A stretch of 64,000 bases of DNA from Symsagittifera roscoffensis (Eukaryota > Xenacoelomorpha > Acoela > Convolutidae): contig NC_087062.1 of NCBI RefSeq assembly GCF_963678635.1, forward strand, positions 100,241,209-100,305,208, read 5' to 3'. Within the stretch, counting starts at the first letter, position 1. Each line of letters opens with the position of its first letter. The notes under the pieces are model-generated. The model was given only the letters and a program-made list of their open reading frames with translations, ran no database searches and was not told the DNA's origin. Made by a program: the position numbers and the translations under genes. This document shows, piece by piece, positions 43,421-58,500 of this stretch.

Positions 43421-46400
43421 AAAACTAAAACGATGTTCGACCAGTCCATGCAGAGTATGAAGATAGTCCGTAAGGGTCAGGGAGTAAAGACACAAACCCA
43501 CTGTTTACGGAGAAGATATCGTCAAAAAGAGTCAAAACAAAAACGATGTTCGACCAGTCCATGCAGAGTATGAAGATAGTCCGTAAGGGTCAGTGAGTAA
43601 AGACACAAACCCACTGTTTACGGAGAACATATCGTCAAAGAGAGTCAAAACTAAAACGATGTTCGACCAGTCCATGCAGAGTATGAAGATAGTACTTAAG
43701 GGTCAGGGAGTAAAGACACAAACCCACTGTTTACGGAGAAGATATCGTCAAAGAGAGTCAAAACTAAAACGATGTTCGACCAGTCCAAGCAGAGTATGAA
43801 GATAGTCCGTAAGGGTCAGGGAGTAAAGACACAAACCCACTGTTTACGGAGAAGATATCGTCAAAGAGAGTCAAAACTAAAACGATGTTCGACCAGTCCA
43901 TGCAGAGTATGAAGATAGTACTTAAGGGTCAGGGAGTAAAGACACAAACCCACTGTTTACGGAGAAGACATCGTCAAAAAGAGTCAAAACTAAAACGATG
44001 TTCGACCAGTCCATGCAGAGTATGAAGATAGTCCGTAAGGGTCAGTGAGTAAAGACACAAACCCACTGTTTACGGAGAACATATCGTCAAAGAGAGTCAA
44101 AACTAAAACGATGTTCGACCAGTCCATGCAGAGTATGAAGATAGTCCGTAAGGGTCAGTGAGTAAAGACACAAACCCACTGTTTACGGAGAACATATCGT
44201 CAAAGAGAGTCAAAACTAAAACGATGTTCGACCAGTCCATGCAGAGTATGAAGATAGTACTTAAGGGTCAGGGAGTAAAGACACAAACCCACTGTTTACG
44301 GAGAAGATATCGTCAAAAAGAGTCAAACCTAAAACGATGTTCGACCAGTCCATGCAGAGTATGAAGATAGTCCGTAAGGGTCAGTGAGTAAAGACACAAA
44401 CCCACTGTTTACGGAGAACACATCGTCAAAGAGAGTCAAAACTAAAACGATATTCGACCAGTCCATGCAGAGTATGAAGATAGTACTTAAGGGTCAGGGA
44501 GTAAAGACACAAACCCACTGTTTACGGAGAAGATATCGTCAAAGAGAGTCAAAACTAGAACGATGTTCGACCAGTCCATGCAGAGTATGAAGATAGTACT
44601 TAAGGGTCAGGGAGTAAAGACACAAACCCACTGTTTACGGAGAAGATATCGTCAAAGAGAGTCAAAACTAAACCGATGTTCGACCAGTCCATGCAGAGTA
44701 TGAAGATAGTCCGTAAGGGTCAGGGAGTAAAGGCACAAACCCACTGTTTACGGAGAAGATATCGTCAAAAAGAGTCAAAACTAAAACGATGTTCGACCAG
44801 TCCATGCAGAGTATGAAGATAGTACTTAAGGGTCAGGGAGTAAAGACACAAACCCACTGTTTACGGAGAAGATATCGTCAAAGAGAGTCAAAACTAAAAC
44901 GATGTTCGACCAGTCCATGCAGAGTATGAAGATAGTCCGTAAGGGTCAGGGAGTAAAGACACAAACCCACTGTTTACGGAGAAGATATCGTCAAAGAGAG
45001 TCAAAACTAAACCGATGTTCGACCAGTCCATGCAGAGTATGAAGATAGTCCGTAAGGGTCAGGGAGTAAAGGCACAAACCCACTGTTTACGGAGAATATA
45101 TCGTCAAAAAGAGTCCAAACTAAAACGATGTTCGACCAGTCCATGCAGAGTATGAAGATAGTACTTAAGGGTCAGGGAGTAAAGACACAAACCCACTGTT
45201 TACGGAGAAGATATCGTCAAATAGAGTCAAAACTAAAACGATGTTCGACCAGTCCATGCAGAGTATGAAGATAGTCCGTAAGGGCCAGGGAGTAAAGACA
45301 CAAACCCACTATTTACGGAGAAGATATCGTCAAAGAAAGTCAAAACTAAAACGATGTTCGACCAGTCCATGCAGAGTATGAAGATAGTCCATAAGGGTCA
45401 GGGAGTAAAGACACAAACCCACTGTTTACGGAGAAGATATCGTCAAAGAGAGTCAAAACTAAAACAATGTTCGACCAGTCCATGCAGAGTATGAAGATAG
45501 TCCGTAAGGGTCAGGGAGTAAAGACACATACCCACTGTTTACGGAGAAGATATCGCCAAAGAGAGTCAAAACTAAAACGATGTTCGACCAGTCCATGCAG
45601 AGTATGAAGATAGTCTGTAAGGGCCAGGGAGTAAAGACACAAACCCACTGTTTACGGAGAAGATATCGTCAAAGAGAGTCAAAACTAAAACGATGTTCGA
45701 CCAGTCCATGCAGAGTACGAAGATAGTCCGTAAGGGTCAGGGAGTAAAGACACAAGCCCACTGTTTACGGAGAAGATATCGTCAAAGAGAGTCAAAACTA
45801 AAACAATGTTCGACCAGTCCATGCAGAGTATGAAGATAGTCCGTAAGGGTCAGGGAGTAAAGACACAAACCCACAGTTTACGGAGAAGATATCGCCAAAG
45901 AGAGTCAAAACTAAAACGATGTTCGACCAGTCCACGCAGAGTATGAAGATAGTCCGTAAGGGTCAGGGAGTAAAGACACAAACCCACTGTTTACGGAGAA
46001 GATATCGCCAAAGAGAGTCAAAACTAAAACGATGTTCGACCAGTCCATGCAGAGTATGAAGATAGTCCGTAAGGGTCAGGGAGTAAAGACACAAATCCAC
46101 TGTTTACGGAGAAGATATCGGCAAAGAGATTCAAAACTAAAACGATGTTCGACCAGTCCATGCAGAGTATGAAGATAGTCCGTAAGGGTCAGGGAGTAAA
46201 GACACAAACCCACTGATTACGGAGAAGATATCGCCAAAGAGAGTCAAAACTAAAACGATGTTCGACCAGTCCATGCAGAGTATGAAGATAGTCCGTAAGG
46301 GTCAGGGAGTAAAGACACAAACCCACTGTTTACGGAGAAGATATCGTCAAAGAGAGTCAAAACTAAAACGATATTCGACCAGTCCATGCAGAGTATGAAG

Positions 46401-47649
46401 ATAGTCCGTAAGGGTCAGGGAGTAAAGACAAAAACCCACTGTTTACGGAGAAGATATCGCCAAAGAGAGTCAAAACTAAAACGATGTTCGACCAGTCCAT
46501 GCAGAGTATGAAGATAGTCCGTAAGGGTCAGGGAGTAAAGACAAAAACCCACTGTTTACGGAGAAGGTATCGCCAAAGAGAGTCAAAACTAAAACGATGT
46601 TCGACCAGTCCATGCAGAGTATGAAGATAGTCCGTAAGGGTCAGGGAGTAAAGACACAAACCCACTGTTTACGGAGAAGATATCGTCAAAGAGAGTCAAA
46701 TATAAAACGATGTTCGACCAGTCCATGCAGAGTATGAAGATAGTCCGTAAGGGTCAGGGAGTAAAGACACAAACCCACTGTTTACGGAGAAGATATCGTC
46801 AAAGAGAGTCAAAACTAAATAGATGTTCGACCAGTCCATGCAGAGTATGAAGATAGTCCGTAAGGGTCAGGGAGTAAAGACACAAACCCACTGTTTACGG
46901 AGAAGATATCGCCAAAGAGAGTCAAAACTAAAACGATGTTCGACGAGTCCATGCAGAGTATGAAGATAGTCCGTAAGGGTCAGGGAGTAAAGACACAAAC
47001 CCACAGTTTACGGAGAAGATAACGTCAAGGAGAGTCAAAATTAAAACGCTGTTCGACCACTCCATGCAGAGTATGAAGATAGTCCGTAAGGTTCAGGGAG
47101 TAAAGACACAAACCCACTGTTTACGGAGAAGATATCGTCAAAGAGAGTCAAAACTAAAACGATGTTCGACCAGTCCATGCAGAGTATGAAGATAGTCCGT
47201 AACGGTCAGGGAGTAAAGACACAAACCCACTGTTTACGGAGAAGATATCGTCAAAGAGAGTCAAAACTAAAACGATGTTCGACCAGTCCATGCAGAGTAT
47301 GAAGGTAGTCCGTAAGGGTCAGGGAGTAAAGACACAAACCCACTGTTTACGGAGAAGATATCGCCAAAAAGAGTCAAAACTAAAACGATGTTCGACCATT
47401 CCATGCAGAGTATGAAGATAGTCCGTAAGGGTCAGGGAGTAAAGACACAAACCCACTGTTTACGGAGAAGATATCGCCAAAGAGAGTCAAAACTAAAACG
47501 ATGTTCGACCAGTCCATGCAGAGTCTGAAGATAGTACTTAAGGGTCAGGGAGTAAAGACACAAACCCACTGTTTACGGAGAAGATATCGCCAAAGAGAGT
47601 CAAAACTAAAACGATGTTCGACCAGTCCATGCAGAGTATGAAGATAGTA

Positions 47650-50600
47650 CTTAAGGGTCAGGGAGTAAAGACACAAACCCACTGTTTACGGAGAAGATAT
47701 CATCAAAGAGAGTCAAAACTAAAACGATGTTCCACCAGTCCATGCAGAGTATGAAGATAGTCCGTAAGGGTCAGGGAGTAAAGACACAAACCCACTGTTT
47801 ACGGAGAAGATATCGCCGAAGAGAGTCAAAACTAAAACGATGTTCGACCAGTCCATGCAGAGTATGAATATAGTCCGTAGGGGTCAGGGAATAAAGACAC
47901 AAACCCTCTGTTTACGGAGATGATATCGCCAAAGAGAGTCAAAATTAAAACGATGTTCGACCAGTCCATGCAGAGTATGAAGATAGTCCGTAAGGGTCAG
48001 GGAGTAAAGACACAATCCCAATGTTTACGGAGAAGATATCGTCAAAGAGAGTCAAAGGTAAAACGATGTTCGACCAGTCCATGCAGAGTATGAAGATAGT
48101 CCGTAAGGGTCAGGGAGTAAAAACACAAACCCACTGTTTACGGAGAAGATATCGCCAAAGAGAGTCAAAACTAAAACGATGTTCGACCAGTCCATGCAGA
48201 GTATGAAGATAGTCCGTAAGGGTCAGGGAGTAAAGACACAAACCCACTGTTTACGGAGAAGATATCGTCAAAGAGAGTCAAAACTAAAACGATGTTCGTC
48301 CAGTCCATGCAGAGTATGAAGATAGTCCGTAAGGGTCAGGGAGTAAAGACACAAACCCACTGTTTAGGGAGAAGATATCGTCAAAACTAAAACGATGTTC
48401 GACCAGTCCATGCAGTGTATGAAGATAGTCCGTAAGGGTCAGGGAGTAAAGACACAAACCCACTGTTTACGGAGAAGATATCGTCAAAGAGAGTCAAAAC
48501 TAAAACGATGTTCGACCAGTCCATGCAGAGTATGAAGATAGTCCGTGAGGGTCATGGAGTAAAGACACAAACCCACTGTTTACGGAGAAGATATCGCCAA
48601 AGAGAGTCAAAACTAAAACGATGTTCGACCAGTCCATGCAGAGTATGAAGATAGTCCGTAGGGGTCAGGGAGTAAAGACACAAACCCACTGTTTACGGAG
48701 AAGATATTGCCAAAGAGAGTCAAAACTAAAACGATGTTCGACCAGTCCATGCAGAGTATGAAGATAGTCCGTAAGGGTCAGGGAGTAAAGACACAAACCC
48801 ACTGTTTACGGAGAAGATATCGCCAAAGAGAGTCAAAACTAAAGCGATGTTCTACCAGTCCATGCAGAGTATGAAAATAGTCCGTAAGGTTCAGGGAGTT
48901 AAGACACAAACCCACTGTTTACGGAGAAGATATCGCCAAAGAGAGTCAAAACTAAAACGATGTTCGACCAGTCCATGCAGAGTATGAAGATAGTACTTAA
49001 GGGTCAGGGAGTAACGACACAAACCCACTGTTTACGGAGAAGATATCATCAAAGAGAGTCAAAACTAAAACGATGTTCCACCAGTCCATGCAGAGTATGA
49101 AGATAGTCCGTAAGGGTCAGGGAGTAAAGACACAAACCCACTGTTTACGGAGAAGATATCGCCAAAGAGAGTCAAAACTAAAACGATGTTCGACCAGTCC
49201 ATGCAGAGTATGAAGATAGTCCGTAGGGGTCAGGGAGTAAAGACACAAACCCACTGTTTACGGAGAAGATATTGTCAAAGAGAGTCAAAACTAAAACGAT
49301 GTTCGACCAGTCCATGCAGAGTATGAAGATAGTCCGTGAGGGTCATGGAGTAAAGACACAAACCCACTGTTTACGGAGAAGATATCGCCAAAGAGAGTCA
49401 AAACTAAAACGATGTTCGACCAGTCCATGCAGAGTATGAAGATAGTCCGTAGGGGTCAGGGAGTAAAGACACAAACCCACTGTTTACGGAGAAGATATCG
49501 TCAAAGAGAGTCAAAACTAAAACGATGTTCGACCAGTCCATGCAGAGTATGAAGATAGTCCGTGAGGGTCATGGAGTAAAGACACAAACCCACTGTTTAC
49601 GGAGAAGATATCGCCAAAGAGAGTCAAAACTAAAACGATGTTCGACCAGTCCATGCAGAGTATGAAGATAGTCCGTAGGGGTCAGGGAGTAAAGACACAA
49701 ACGCACTGTTTACGGAGAAGATATCGCCAAAGAGAGTCAAAACTAAAACGATGTTCGACCAGTCCATGCAGAGTATGAAGATAGTCCGTAAGGGTCAGGG
49801 AGTAAAGACACAAACCCACTGTTTACGGAGAAGATATCGCCAAAGAGAGTTAAAACTAAAACCATGTTCTACCAGTCCATGCAGAGTATGAAAATAGTCC
49901 GTAAGGTTCAGGGAGTTAAGACACAAACCCACTGTTTACGGAGAAGATATCGCCAAAGAGAGTCAAAACTAAAACGATGTTCGACCAGTCCATGCAGAGT
50001 ATGAAGATAGTACTTAAGGGTCAGGGAGTAAAGACACAAACCCACTGTTTACGGAGAAGATATCATCAAAGAGAGTCAAAACTAAAACGATGTTCCACCA
50101 GTCCATGCAGAGTATGAAGATAGTCCGTAAGGGTCAGGGAGTAAAGACACAAACCCACTGTTTACGGAGAAGATATCGCCAAAGAGAGTCAAAACTAAAA
50201 CGATGTTCGACCAGTCCATGCAGAGTATGAAGATAGTCCGTAGGGGTCAGGGAGTAAAGACACAAACCCTCTGTTTACGGAGATGATATCGCCAAAGAGA
50301 GTCAAAACTAAAACGATGTTCGACCAGTCCATGCAGAGTATGAAGATAGTCCGTAAGGGTCAGGGAGTAAAGACACAATCCCACTGTTTACGGAGAAGAT
50401 ATTGTCAAAGAGAGTCAAAGGTAAAACGATGTTCGACCAGTCCATGCAGAGTATGAAGATAGTCCGTAAGGGTCAGGGAGTAAAGACACAAACCCACTAT
50501 TTACGGAGAAGATATCGCCAAAGAGAGTCAAAACTAAAACGATGTTCGACCAGTCCATGCAGAGTATGAAGATAGTCCGTAAGGGTCAGGGAGTAAAGAC

Positions 50601-53600
50601 ACAAACCCACTGTTTACGGAGAAGATATCGTCAAAGAGAGTCAAAACTAAAACGATGTTCGTCCAGTCCATGCAGAGTATGAAGATAGTCCGTAAGGGTC
50701 AGGGAGTAAAGACACAAACCCACTGTTTAGGGAGAAGATATCGTCAAAGATAGTCAAAACTAAAACGATGTTCGACCAGTCCATGCAGAGTATGAAGATA
50801 GTCCGTAAGGGTCAGGGAGTAAAGACACAAACCCACTGTTTACGGAGAAGATATCATCAAAGAGAGTCAAAACTAAAATGATGTTCCACCAGTCCATGCA
50901 GAGTATGAAGATAGTCCGTAAGGGTCAGGGAGTAAAGACACAAACCCACTGTTTACGGAGAAGATATCGCCAAAGAGAGTCAAAACTAAAACGATGTTCG
51001 ACCAGTCCATGCAGAGTATGAAGATAGTCTGTAGGGGTCAGGGAGTAAAGACACAAACCCTCTGTTTACGGAGATGATATCGCCAAAGAGAGTCAAAACT
51101 AAAACGATGTTCGACCAGTCCATGCAGAGTATGAAGATAGTCCGTAAGGGTCAGGGAGTAAAGACACAATCCCACTGTTTACGGAGAAGATATCGTCAAA
51201 GAGAGTCAAAGGTAAAACGATGTTCGACCAGTCCATGCAGAGTATGAAGATAGTCCGTAAGGGTCAGGGAGTGAAGACACAAACCCACTGTTTACGGAGA
51301 AGATATCGCCAAAGAGAGCCAAAACTAAAACGATGTTCGACCAGTCCATGCAGAGTATGAAGATAGTCCGTAAGGGTCAGGGAGTAAAGACACAAACCCA
51401 CTGTTTACGGAGAAGATATCGTCAAAGAGAGTCAAAACTAAAACGATGTTCGTCCAGTCCATGCAGAGTATGAAGATAGTCCGTAAGGGTCAGGGAGTAA
51501 AGACACAAACCCACTGTTTAGGGAGAAGATATCGTCAAAGATAGTCAAAACTAAAACGATGTTCGACCAGTCCATGTAGTGTATGAAGATAGTCCGTAAG
51601 GGTCAGGGAGTAAAGACACAAACCCACTGTTTACGGAGAAGATATCGCCAAAGAGAGTCAAAACTAAAACGATGTTCGTCCAGTCCATGCAGAGTATGAA
51701 GATAGTCCGTAAGGGTCAGGGAGTAAAGACACAAACCCACTGTTTAGGGAGAAGATATCGTCAAAGATAGTCAAAAGTAAAACGATGTTCGACCAGTCCA
51801 TGCAGAGTATGAAGATAGTCCGTAAGGGTCAGGGAGTAAAGACACAAACCCACTGTTTACGGAGAAGATATCATCAAAGAGAGTCAAAACTAAAACGATG
51901 TTCCACCAGTCCATGCAGAGTATGAAGATAGTCCGTAAGGGTCAGGGAGTAAAGACACAAACCCACTGTTTACGGAGAAGATATCGCCACAGAGAGTCAA
52001 AACTAAAACGATGTTCGACCAGTCCATGCAGAGTATGAAGATAGTCTGTAGGGGTCAGGGAGTAAAGACACAAACCCTCTGTTTACGGAGATGATATCGC
52101 CAAAGAGAGTCAAAACTAAAACGATGTTCGACCAGTCCATGCAGAGTATGAAGATAGTCCGTAAGGGTCAGGGAGTAAAGACACAATCCCACTGTTTACG
52201 GAGAAGATATCGTCAAAGAGAGTCAAAGGTAAAACGATGTTCGACCAGTCCATGCAGAGTATGAAGATAGTCCGTAAGGGTCAGGGAGTAAAGACACAAA
52301 CCCACTGTTTACGGAGAAGATATCGCCAAAGAGAGCCAAAACTAAAACGATGTTCGTCCAGTCCATGCAGAGTATGAAGATAGTCCGTAAGGGTCAGGGA
52401 GTAAAGACACAAACCCACTGTTTAGGGAGAAGATATCGTCAAAGATAGTCAAAACTAAAACGATGTTCGACCAGTCCATGTAGTGTATGAAGATAGTCCG
52501 TAAGGGTCAGGGAGTAAAGACACAAACCCACTGTTTACGGAGAAGATATCGCCAAAGAGAGTCAAAACTAAAACGATGTTCGACCAGTCCATGCAGAGTA
52601 TGAAGATAGTCCGTAAGGGCCAGGGAGTAAAGACACAAACCCACTGTTTACGGAGAAGATATTGCCAAAGAGAGTCAAAACTAAAACGATGTTCGACCAG
52701 TCCATGTAGTGTATGAAGATAGTCCGTAAGGGTCAGGGAGTAAAGACACAAACCCACTGTTTACGGAGAAGATATCGCCAAAGAGAGTCAAAACTAAAAC
52801 GATGTTCGTCCAGTCCATGCAGAGTATGAAGATAGTCCGTAAGGGTCAGGGAGTAAAGACACAAACCCACTGTTTAGGGAGAAGATATCGTCAAAGATAG
52901 TCAAAACTAAAACGATGTTCGACCAGTCCATGTAGTGTATGAAGATAGTCCGTAAGGGTCAGGGAGTAAAGACACAAACCCACTGTTTACGGAGAAGATA
53001 TCGCCAAAGAGAGTCAAAACTAAAACGATGTTCGTCCAGTCCATGCAGAGTATGAAGATAGTCCGTAAGGGTCAGGGAGTAAAGACACAAACCCACTGTT
53101 TAGGGAGAAGATATCGTCAAAGATAGTCAAAAGTAAAACGATGTTCGACCAGTCCATGCAGAGTATGAAGATAGTCCGTAAGGGTCAGGGAGTAAAGACA
53201 CAAACCCACTGTTTACGGAGAAGATATCATCAAAGAGAGTCAAAACTAAAACGATGTTCCACCAGTCCATGCAGAGTATGAAGATAGTCCGTAAGGGTCA
53301 GGGAGTAAAGACACAAACCCACTGTTTACGGAGAAGATATCGCCACAGAGAGTCAAAACTAAAACGATGTTCGACCAGTCCATGCAGAGTATGAAGATAG
53401 TCTGTAGGGGTCAGGGAGTAAAGACACAAACCCTCTGTTTACGGAGATGATATCGCCAAAGAGAGTCAAAACTAAAACGATGTTCGACCAGTCCATGCAG
53501 AGTATGAAGATAGTCCGTAAGGGTCAGGGAGTAAAGACACAATCCCACTGTTTACGGAGAAGATATCGTCAAAGAGAGTCAAAGGTAAAACGATGTTCGA

Positions 53601-54120
53601 CCAGTCCATGCAGAGTATGAAGATAGTCCGTAAGGGTCAGGGAGTAAAGACACAAACCCACTGTTTACGGAGAAGATATCGCCAAAGAGAGCCAAAACTA
53701 AAACGATGTTCGTCCAGTCCATGCAGAGTATGAAGATAGTCCGTAAGGGTCAGGGAGTAAAGACACAAACCCACTGTTTAGGGAGAAGATATCGTCAAAG
53801 ATAGTCAAAACTAAAACGATGTTCGACCAGTCCATGTAGTGTATGAAGATAGTCCGTAAGGGTCAGGGAGTAAAGACACAAACCCACTGTTTACGGAGAA
53901 GATATCGCCAAAGAGAGTCAAAACTAAAACGATGTTCGACCAGTCCATGCAGAGTATGAAGATAGTCCGTAAGGGCCAGGGAGTAAAGACACAAACCCAC
54001 TGTTTACGGAGAAGATATTGCCAAAGAGAGTCAAAACTAAAACGATGTTCTACCAGTCCATGCAGAGTATGAAGATAGTACTTAAGGGTCAGGGAGTAAA
54101 GACACAAACCCACTGTTTAC
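47650..54120 (+). repeat. Higher-order duplications of 7, 9 and 12 units within the satellite
   Basis: A marker unit with ATCATCAAAG and TTCCACCAG recurs near 47701, 49047, 50064, 50855, 51872 and 53228. The intervals are 1346 (12 units less one 10-bp deletion), 1017 (9 units), 791 (7), 1017 (9) and 1356 (12). The neighbouring variant units repeat in the same order, for example TTTAGGG units and the AATCCCA unit. Confidence 0.85.
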
Positions 54121-55559
54121 GGAGAAGACATCGTCAAAAAGAGTCAAAACTAAAACGATGTTCGACCAGTCGATGCAGAGTATGAAGATAGTCCGTAAGG
54201 GTCAGTGAGTAAAGACACAAACCCACTGTTTACGGAGAACATACCGTCAAAGAGAGTCAAAACTAAAACGATGTTCGACCAGTCCATGCAGAGTATGAAG
54301 ATAGTCCGTAAGGGTCAGGGAGTAAAGACACAAACCCACTGTTTACGGAGAACATATCGTCAAAGAGAGTCAAAACTAAAACGATGTTCGACCACTCAAT
54401 GCAGAGTATGAAGATAGTCCGTAAGGGTCAGGGAGTAAAGACACAAACCCACTGTTTACGGAGAAGATATCGTCAAAGAGAGTCAAAACTAAAACGATGT
54501 TCGTCCAGTCCATGCAGAGTATGAAGATAGTCCGTAAGGGTCAGGGAGTAAAGACACAAACCCACTGTTTAGGGAGAAGATATCGTCAAAGATAGTCAAA
54601 ACTAAAACGATGTTCGACCAGTCCATGTAGTGTATGAAGATAGTCCGTAAGGGTCAGGGAGTAAAGACACAAACCCACTGTTTACGGAGAAGATATCGTC
54701 AAAGAGAGTCAAAACTAAAACGATGTTCGACCAGTCCATGCAGAGTATGAAGATAGTCCGTAAGTTTCAGGGAGTTAAGACACAAACCCACTGTTTACGG
54801 AGAAGATATCGTCAAAGAGAGTCAAAACTAAAACGATGTTCGACCAGTCCATGCAGAGTATGAAGATAGTCCGTAAGGGTCAGGGAGTAAAGACACAAAC
54901 CCACTGTTTACGGAGAAGATATCGCCAAAGAGAGTCAAAACTAAAACGATGTTCGATCAGTCCATGCAGAGTATGAAGATAGTCCGTAAGGGTCAGGGAG
55001 TCAAGACACAAACCCACTGTTTACGGAGAAGATATCGCCAAAGAGAGTCAAAGCTAAAAGGATGTTCGACCAGTCCATGCAGAGTATGAAGATAGTACTT
55101 AAGGGTCAGGGAGTAAAGACACAAACCCACTGTTTACGGAGAAGATATCGCCAAAGAGAGTCAAAACTAAAACGATGTTCGACCAGTCCATGCAGAGTAT
55201 GAAGATAGTACTTAAGGGTCAGGGAGTAAAGACACAAACCCACTGTTTACGGAGAAGATATCGTCAAAGAGAGTCAAAACTAAAACTATGTTCGACCAGT
55301 CCATGCAGAGTATGAAGATAGTCCGTAAGGGTCAGGGAGTAAAGAACCAAACCCACCATTTACGGAGAAGATATCGCCAAAGAGAGTCAAAACTAAAACG
55401 ATGTTCGACCAGTCCACGCAGAGTATGAAGATAGTACTTAAGGGTCAGGAAGAAAAGACACAAACCCACTGTTTACGGAGAAGATATCGTCAAAGAGAGT
55501 CAAAACTAAAACGATGTTCGACCAGTCTATGCAGAGTATGAAGATAGTCCGTAAGGGTC

Positions 55560-58500
55560 AGGGAGTAAAGACACAAACCCACTGTTTACGGAGAAGATAT
55601 CGTCAAAGAGAGTCAAAACTAAAACGATGTTCGACCAGTTCATGCAGAGTATGAAGATAGTCCGTAAGGGTCAGGGAGTAAAGACACAAACCCACTGTTT
55701 ACGGAGAAGATATAGCCAAAGAGAGTCAAAACTAAAACGATGTTCGACCAGTCCATGCAGAGTATGAAGATAGTCCGTAAGGGTCAGGGAGTAAAGACAC
55801 AAACCCACTGTTTACGGAGAAGATATCGTCAAAGAGAGTCAAAACTAAAACGATGTTCGACCAGTCCATCAGAGTATGTAGATAGTCCGTAAGGGTCAGG
55901 GAGTAAAGACGCAAACCTACTGTTTACGGAGAAGATATCGTCAAAGAGATATAAAACTAAAACGATGTTCGACCAGTCCATGCAGAGTATGAAGATAGTC
56001 CGTAAGGGTCAGGGAGTAAAGACACAAACCCACTGTTTACGGAGAAGATATCGTCAAAGAGAGTCAAAACTAAAACGATGTTCGACCAGTCCATGCAGTG
56101 TCTGAAGATAGTACTTAAGGGTCAGGGAGTAAAGACACAAACCCACTGTTTACGGAGAAGATATCGCCAAAGAGAGTCAAATCTAAAACGATGTTCGACC
56201 AGTCCATGCAGAGTATGAAGATAGTCCGTAAGGGTCAGGGAGTAAAGACACAAACCCACTGTTTACGGAGAAGATATCGTCAAAGAGAGTCAAAACTAAA
56301 ACGATGTTCGACCAGTCTATGCAGAGTATGAAGATAGTCCGTAAGGGTCAGGGAGTAAAGACACAAACCCACTGTTTACGGAGAAGATATCGTCAAAGAG
56401 AGTCAAAACTAAAACGATGTTCGACCAGTTCATGCAGATTATGAAGATAGTCCGTAAGGGTCAGGGAGTAAAGACACAAACCCACTGTTTACGGAGAAGA
56501 TATAGCCAAAGAGAGTCAAAACTAAAACGATGTTCGACCAGTCCATGCAGAGTATGAAGATAGTCCGTAAGGGTCAGGGAGTAAAGACACAAACCCACTG
56601 TTTACGGAGAAGATATCGTCAAAGAGAGTCAAAACTAAAACGATGTTCGACCAGTCCATCAGAGTATGTAGATAGTCCGTAAGGGTCAGGGAGTAAAGAC
56701 GCAAACCTACTGTTTACGGAGAAGATATCGTCAAAGAGATATAAAACTAAAACGATGTTCGACCAGTCCATGCAGAGTATGAAGATAGTCCGTAAGGGTC
56801 AGGGAGTAAAGACACAAACCCACTGTTTACGGAGAAGATATCGTCAAAGAGAGTCAAAACTAAAACGATGTTCGACCAGTCCATGCAGTGTCTGAAGATA
56901 GTACTTAAGGGTCAGGGAGTAAAGACACAAACCCACTGTTTACGGAGAAGATATCGCCAAAGAGAGTCAAATCTAAAACGATGTTCGACCAGTCCATGCA
57001 GAGTATGAAGATAGTACTTAAGGGTCAGGGAGTAAAGACACAAACCCACTGTTTACGGAGAAGAGATCGTCAAAGAGAGTCAAAACTAAAACGATGTTCG
57101 ACCAGTCCATGCAGAGTATGAAGATAGTCCGTAAGGGTCAGGGAGTAAAGACACAAACCCACTGTTTACGGAGAAGATATTGCCAAAGAGAGTCAAAACT
57201 AAAACGATGTTCGACCAGTCCATGCAGAGTATGAAGATAGTCCGTAAGGGTCAGGGAGTAAAGACACAAACCCACTGTTTACGGAGAAGATATCGTCAAA
57301 GAGAGTCAAAACTAAAACGATGTTCGACCAGTCCATGCAGAGTATGTAGATAGTCTGTAAGGGTCAGGGAGTAAAGACACAAACCCACTGTTTACGGAGA
57401 AGATATCGTCAAAGAGAGTCAAAACTAAAACGATGTTCGGCCAGTTCATGCAGAGTATGAAGATAGTCCGTAAGGGTCAGGGAGTAAAGACACAAACCCA
57501 CTGTTTACGGAGAAGATATAGCCAAAGAGAGTCAAAACTAAAACGATGTTCGACCAGTCCATGCAGAGTATGAAGATAGTCCGTAAGGGTCAGGGAGTAA
57601 AGACACAAACCCACTGTTTACGGAGAAGATATCGTCAAAGAGAGTCAAAACTAAAACGATGTTCGACCAGTCCATCAGAGTATGTAGATAGTCCGTAAGG
57701 GTCAGGGAGTAAAGACGCAAACCTACTGTTTACGGAGAAGATATCGTCAAAGAGATATAAAACTAAAACGATGCTCGACCAGTCCATGCAGAGTATGAAG
57801 ATAGTCCGCAAGGGTCAGGGAGTAAAGACACAAACCCACTGTTTACGGAGAAGATATCGTCAAAGAGAGTCAAAACTAAAACGATGTTCGACCAGTCCAT
57901 GCAGTGTCTGAAGATAGTACTTAAGGGTCAGGGAGTAAAGACACAAACCCACTGTTTACGGAGAAGATATCGCCAAAGAGAGTCAAATCTAAAACGATGT
58001 TCGACCAGTCCATGCAGAGTATGAAGATAGTACTTAAGGGTCAGGGAGTAAAGACACAAACCCACTGTTTACGGAGAAGAGATCGTCAAAGAGAGTCAAA
58101 ACTAAAACGATGTTCGACCAGTCCATGCAGAGTATGAAGATAGTCCGTAAGGGTCAGGGAGTAAAGACACAAACCCACTGTTTACGGAGAAGATATTGCC
58201 AAAGAGAGTCAAAACTAAAACGATGTTCGACCAGTCCATGCAGAGTATGAAGATAGTCCGTAAGGGTCAGGGAGTAAAGACACAAACCCACTGTTTACGG
58301 AGAAGATATCGTCAAAGAGAGTCAAAACTAAAACGATGTTCGACCAGTCCATGCAGAGTATGTAGATAGTCCGTAAGGGTCAGGGAGTAAAGACGCAAAC
58401 CTACTGTTTACGGAGAAGATGTCGTCAAAGAGATATAAAACTAAAACGATGTTCGACCAGTCCATGCAGAGTATGAAGATAGTCCGTAAGGGTCAGGGAG
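55560..58500 (+). repeat. Second higher-order block, 7- and 9-unit periods
   Basis: The marker CCATCAGAGTATGTAG (with a 2-bp deletion), together with GACGCAAACCTACTG and GAGATATAAAAC, recurs near 55867, 56657 and 57673, intervals of 790 and 1016, which is 7 and 9 units less one base. Confidence 0.85.
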
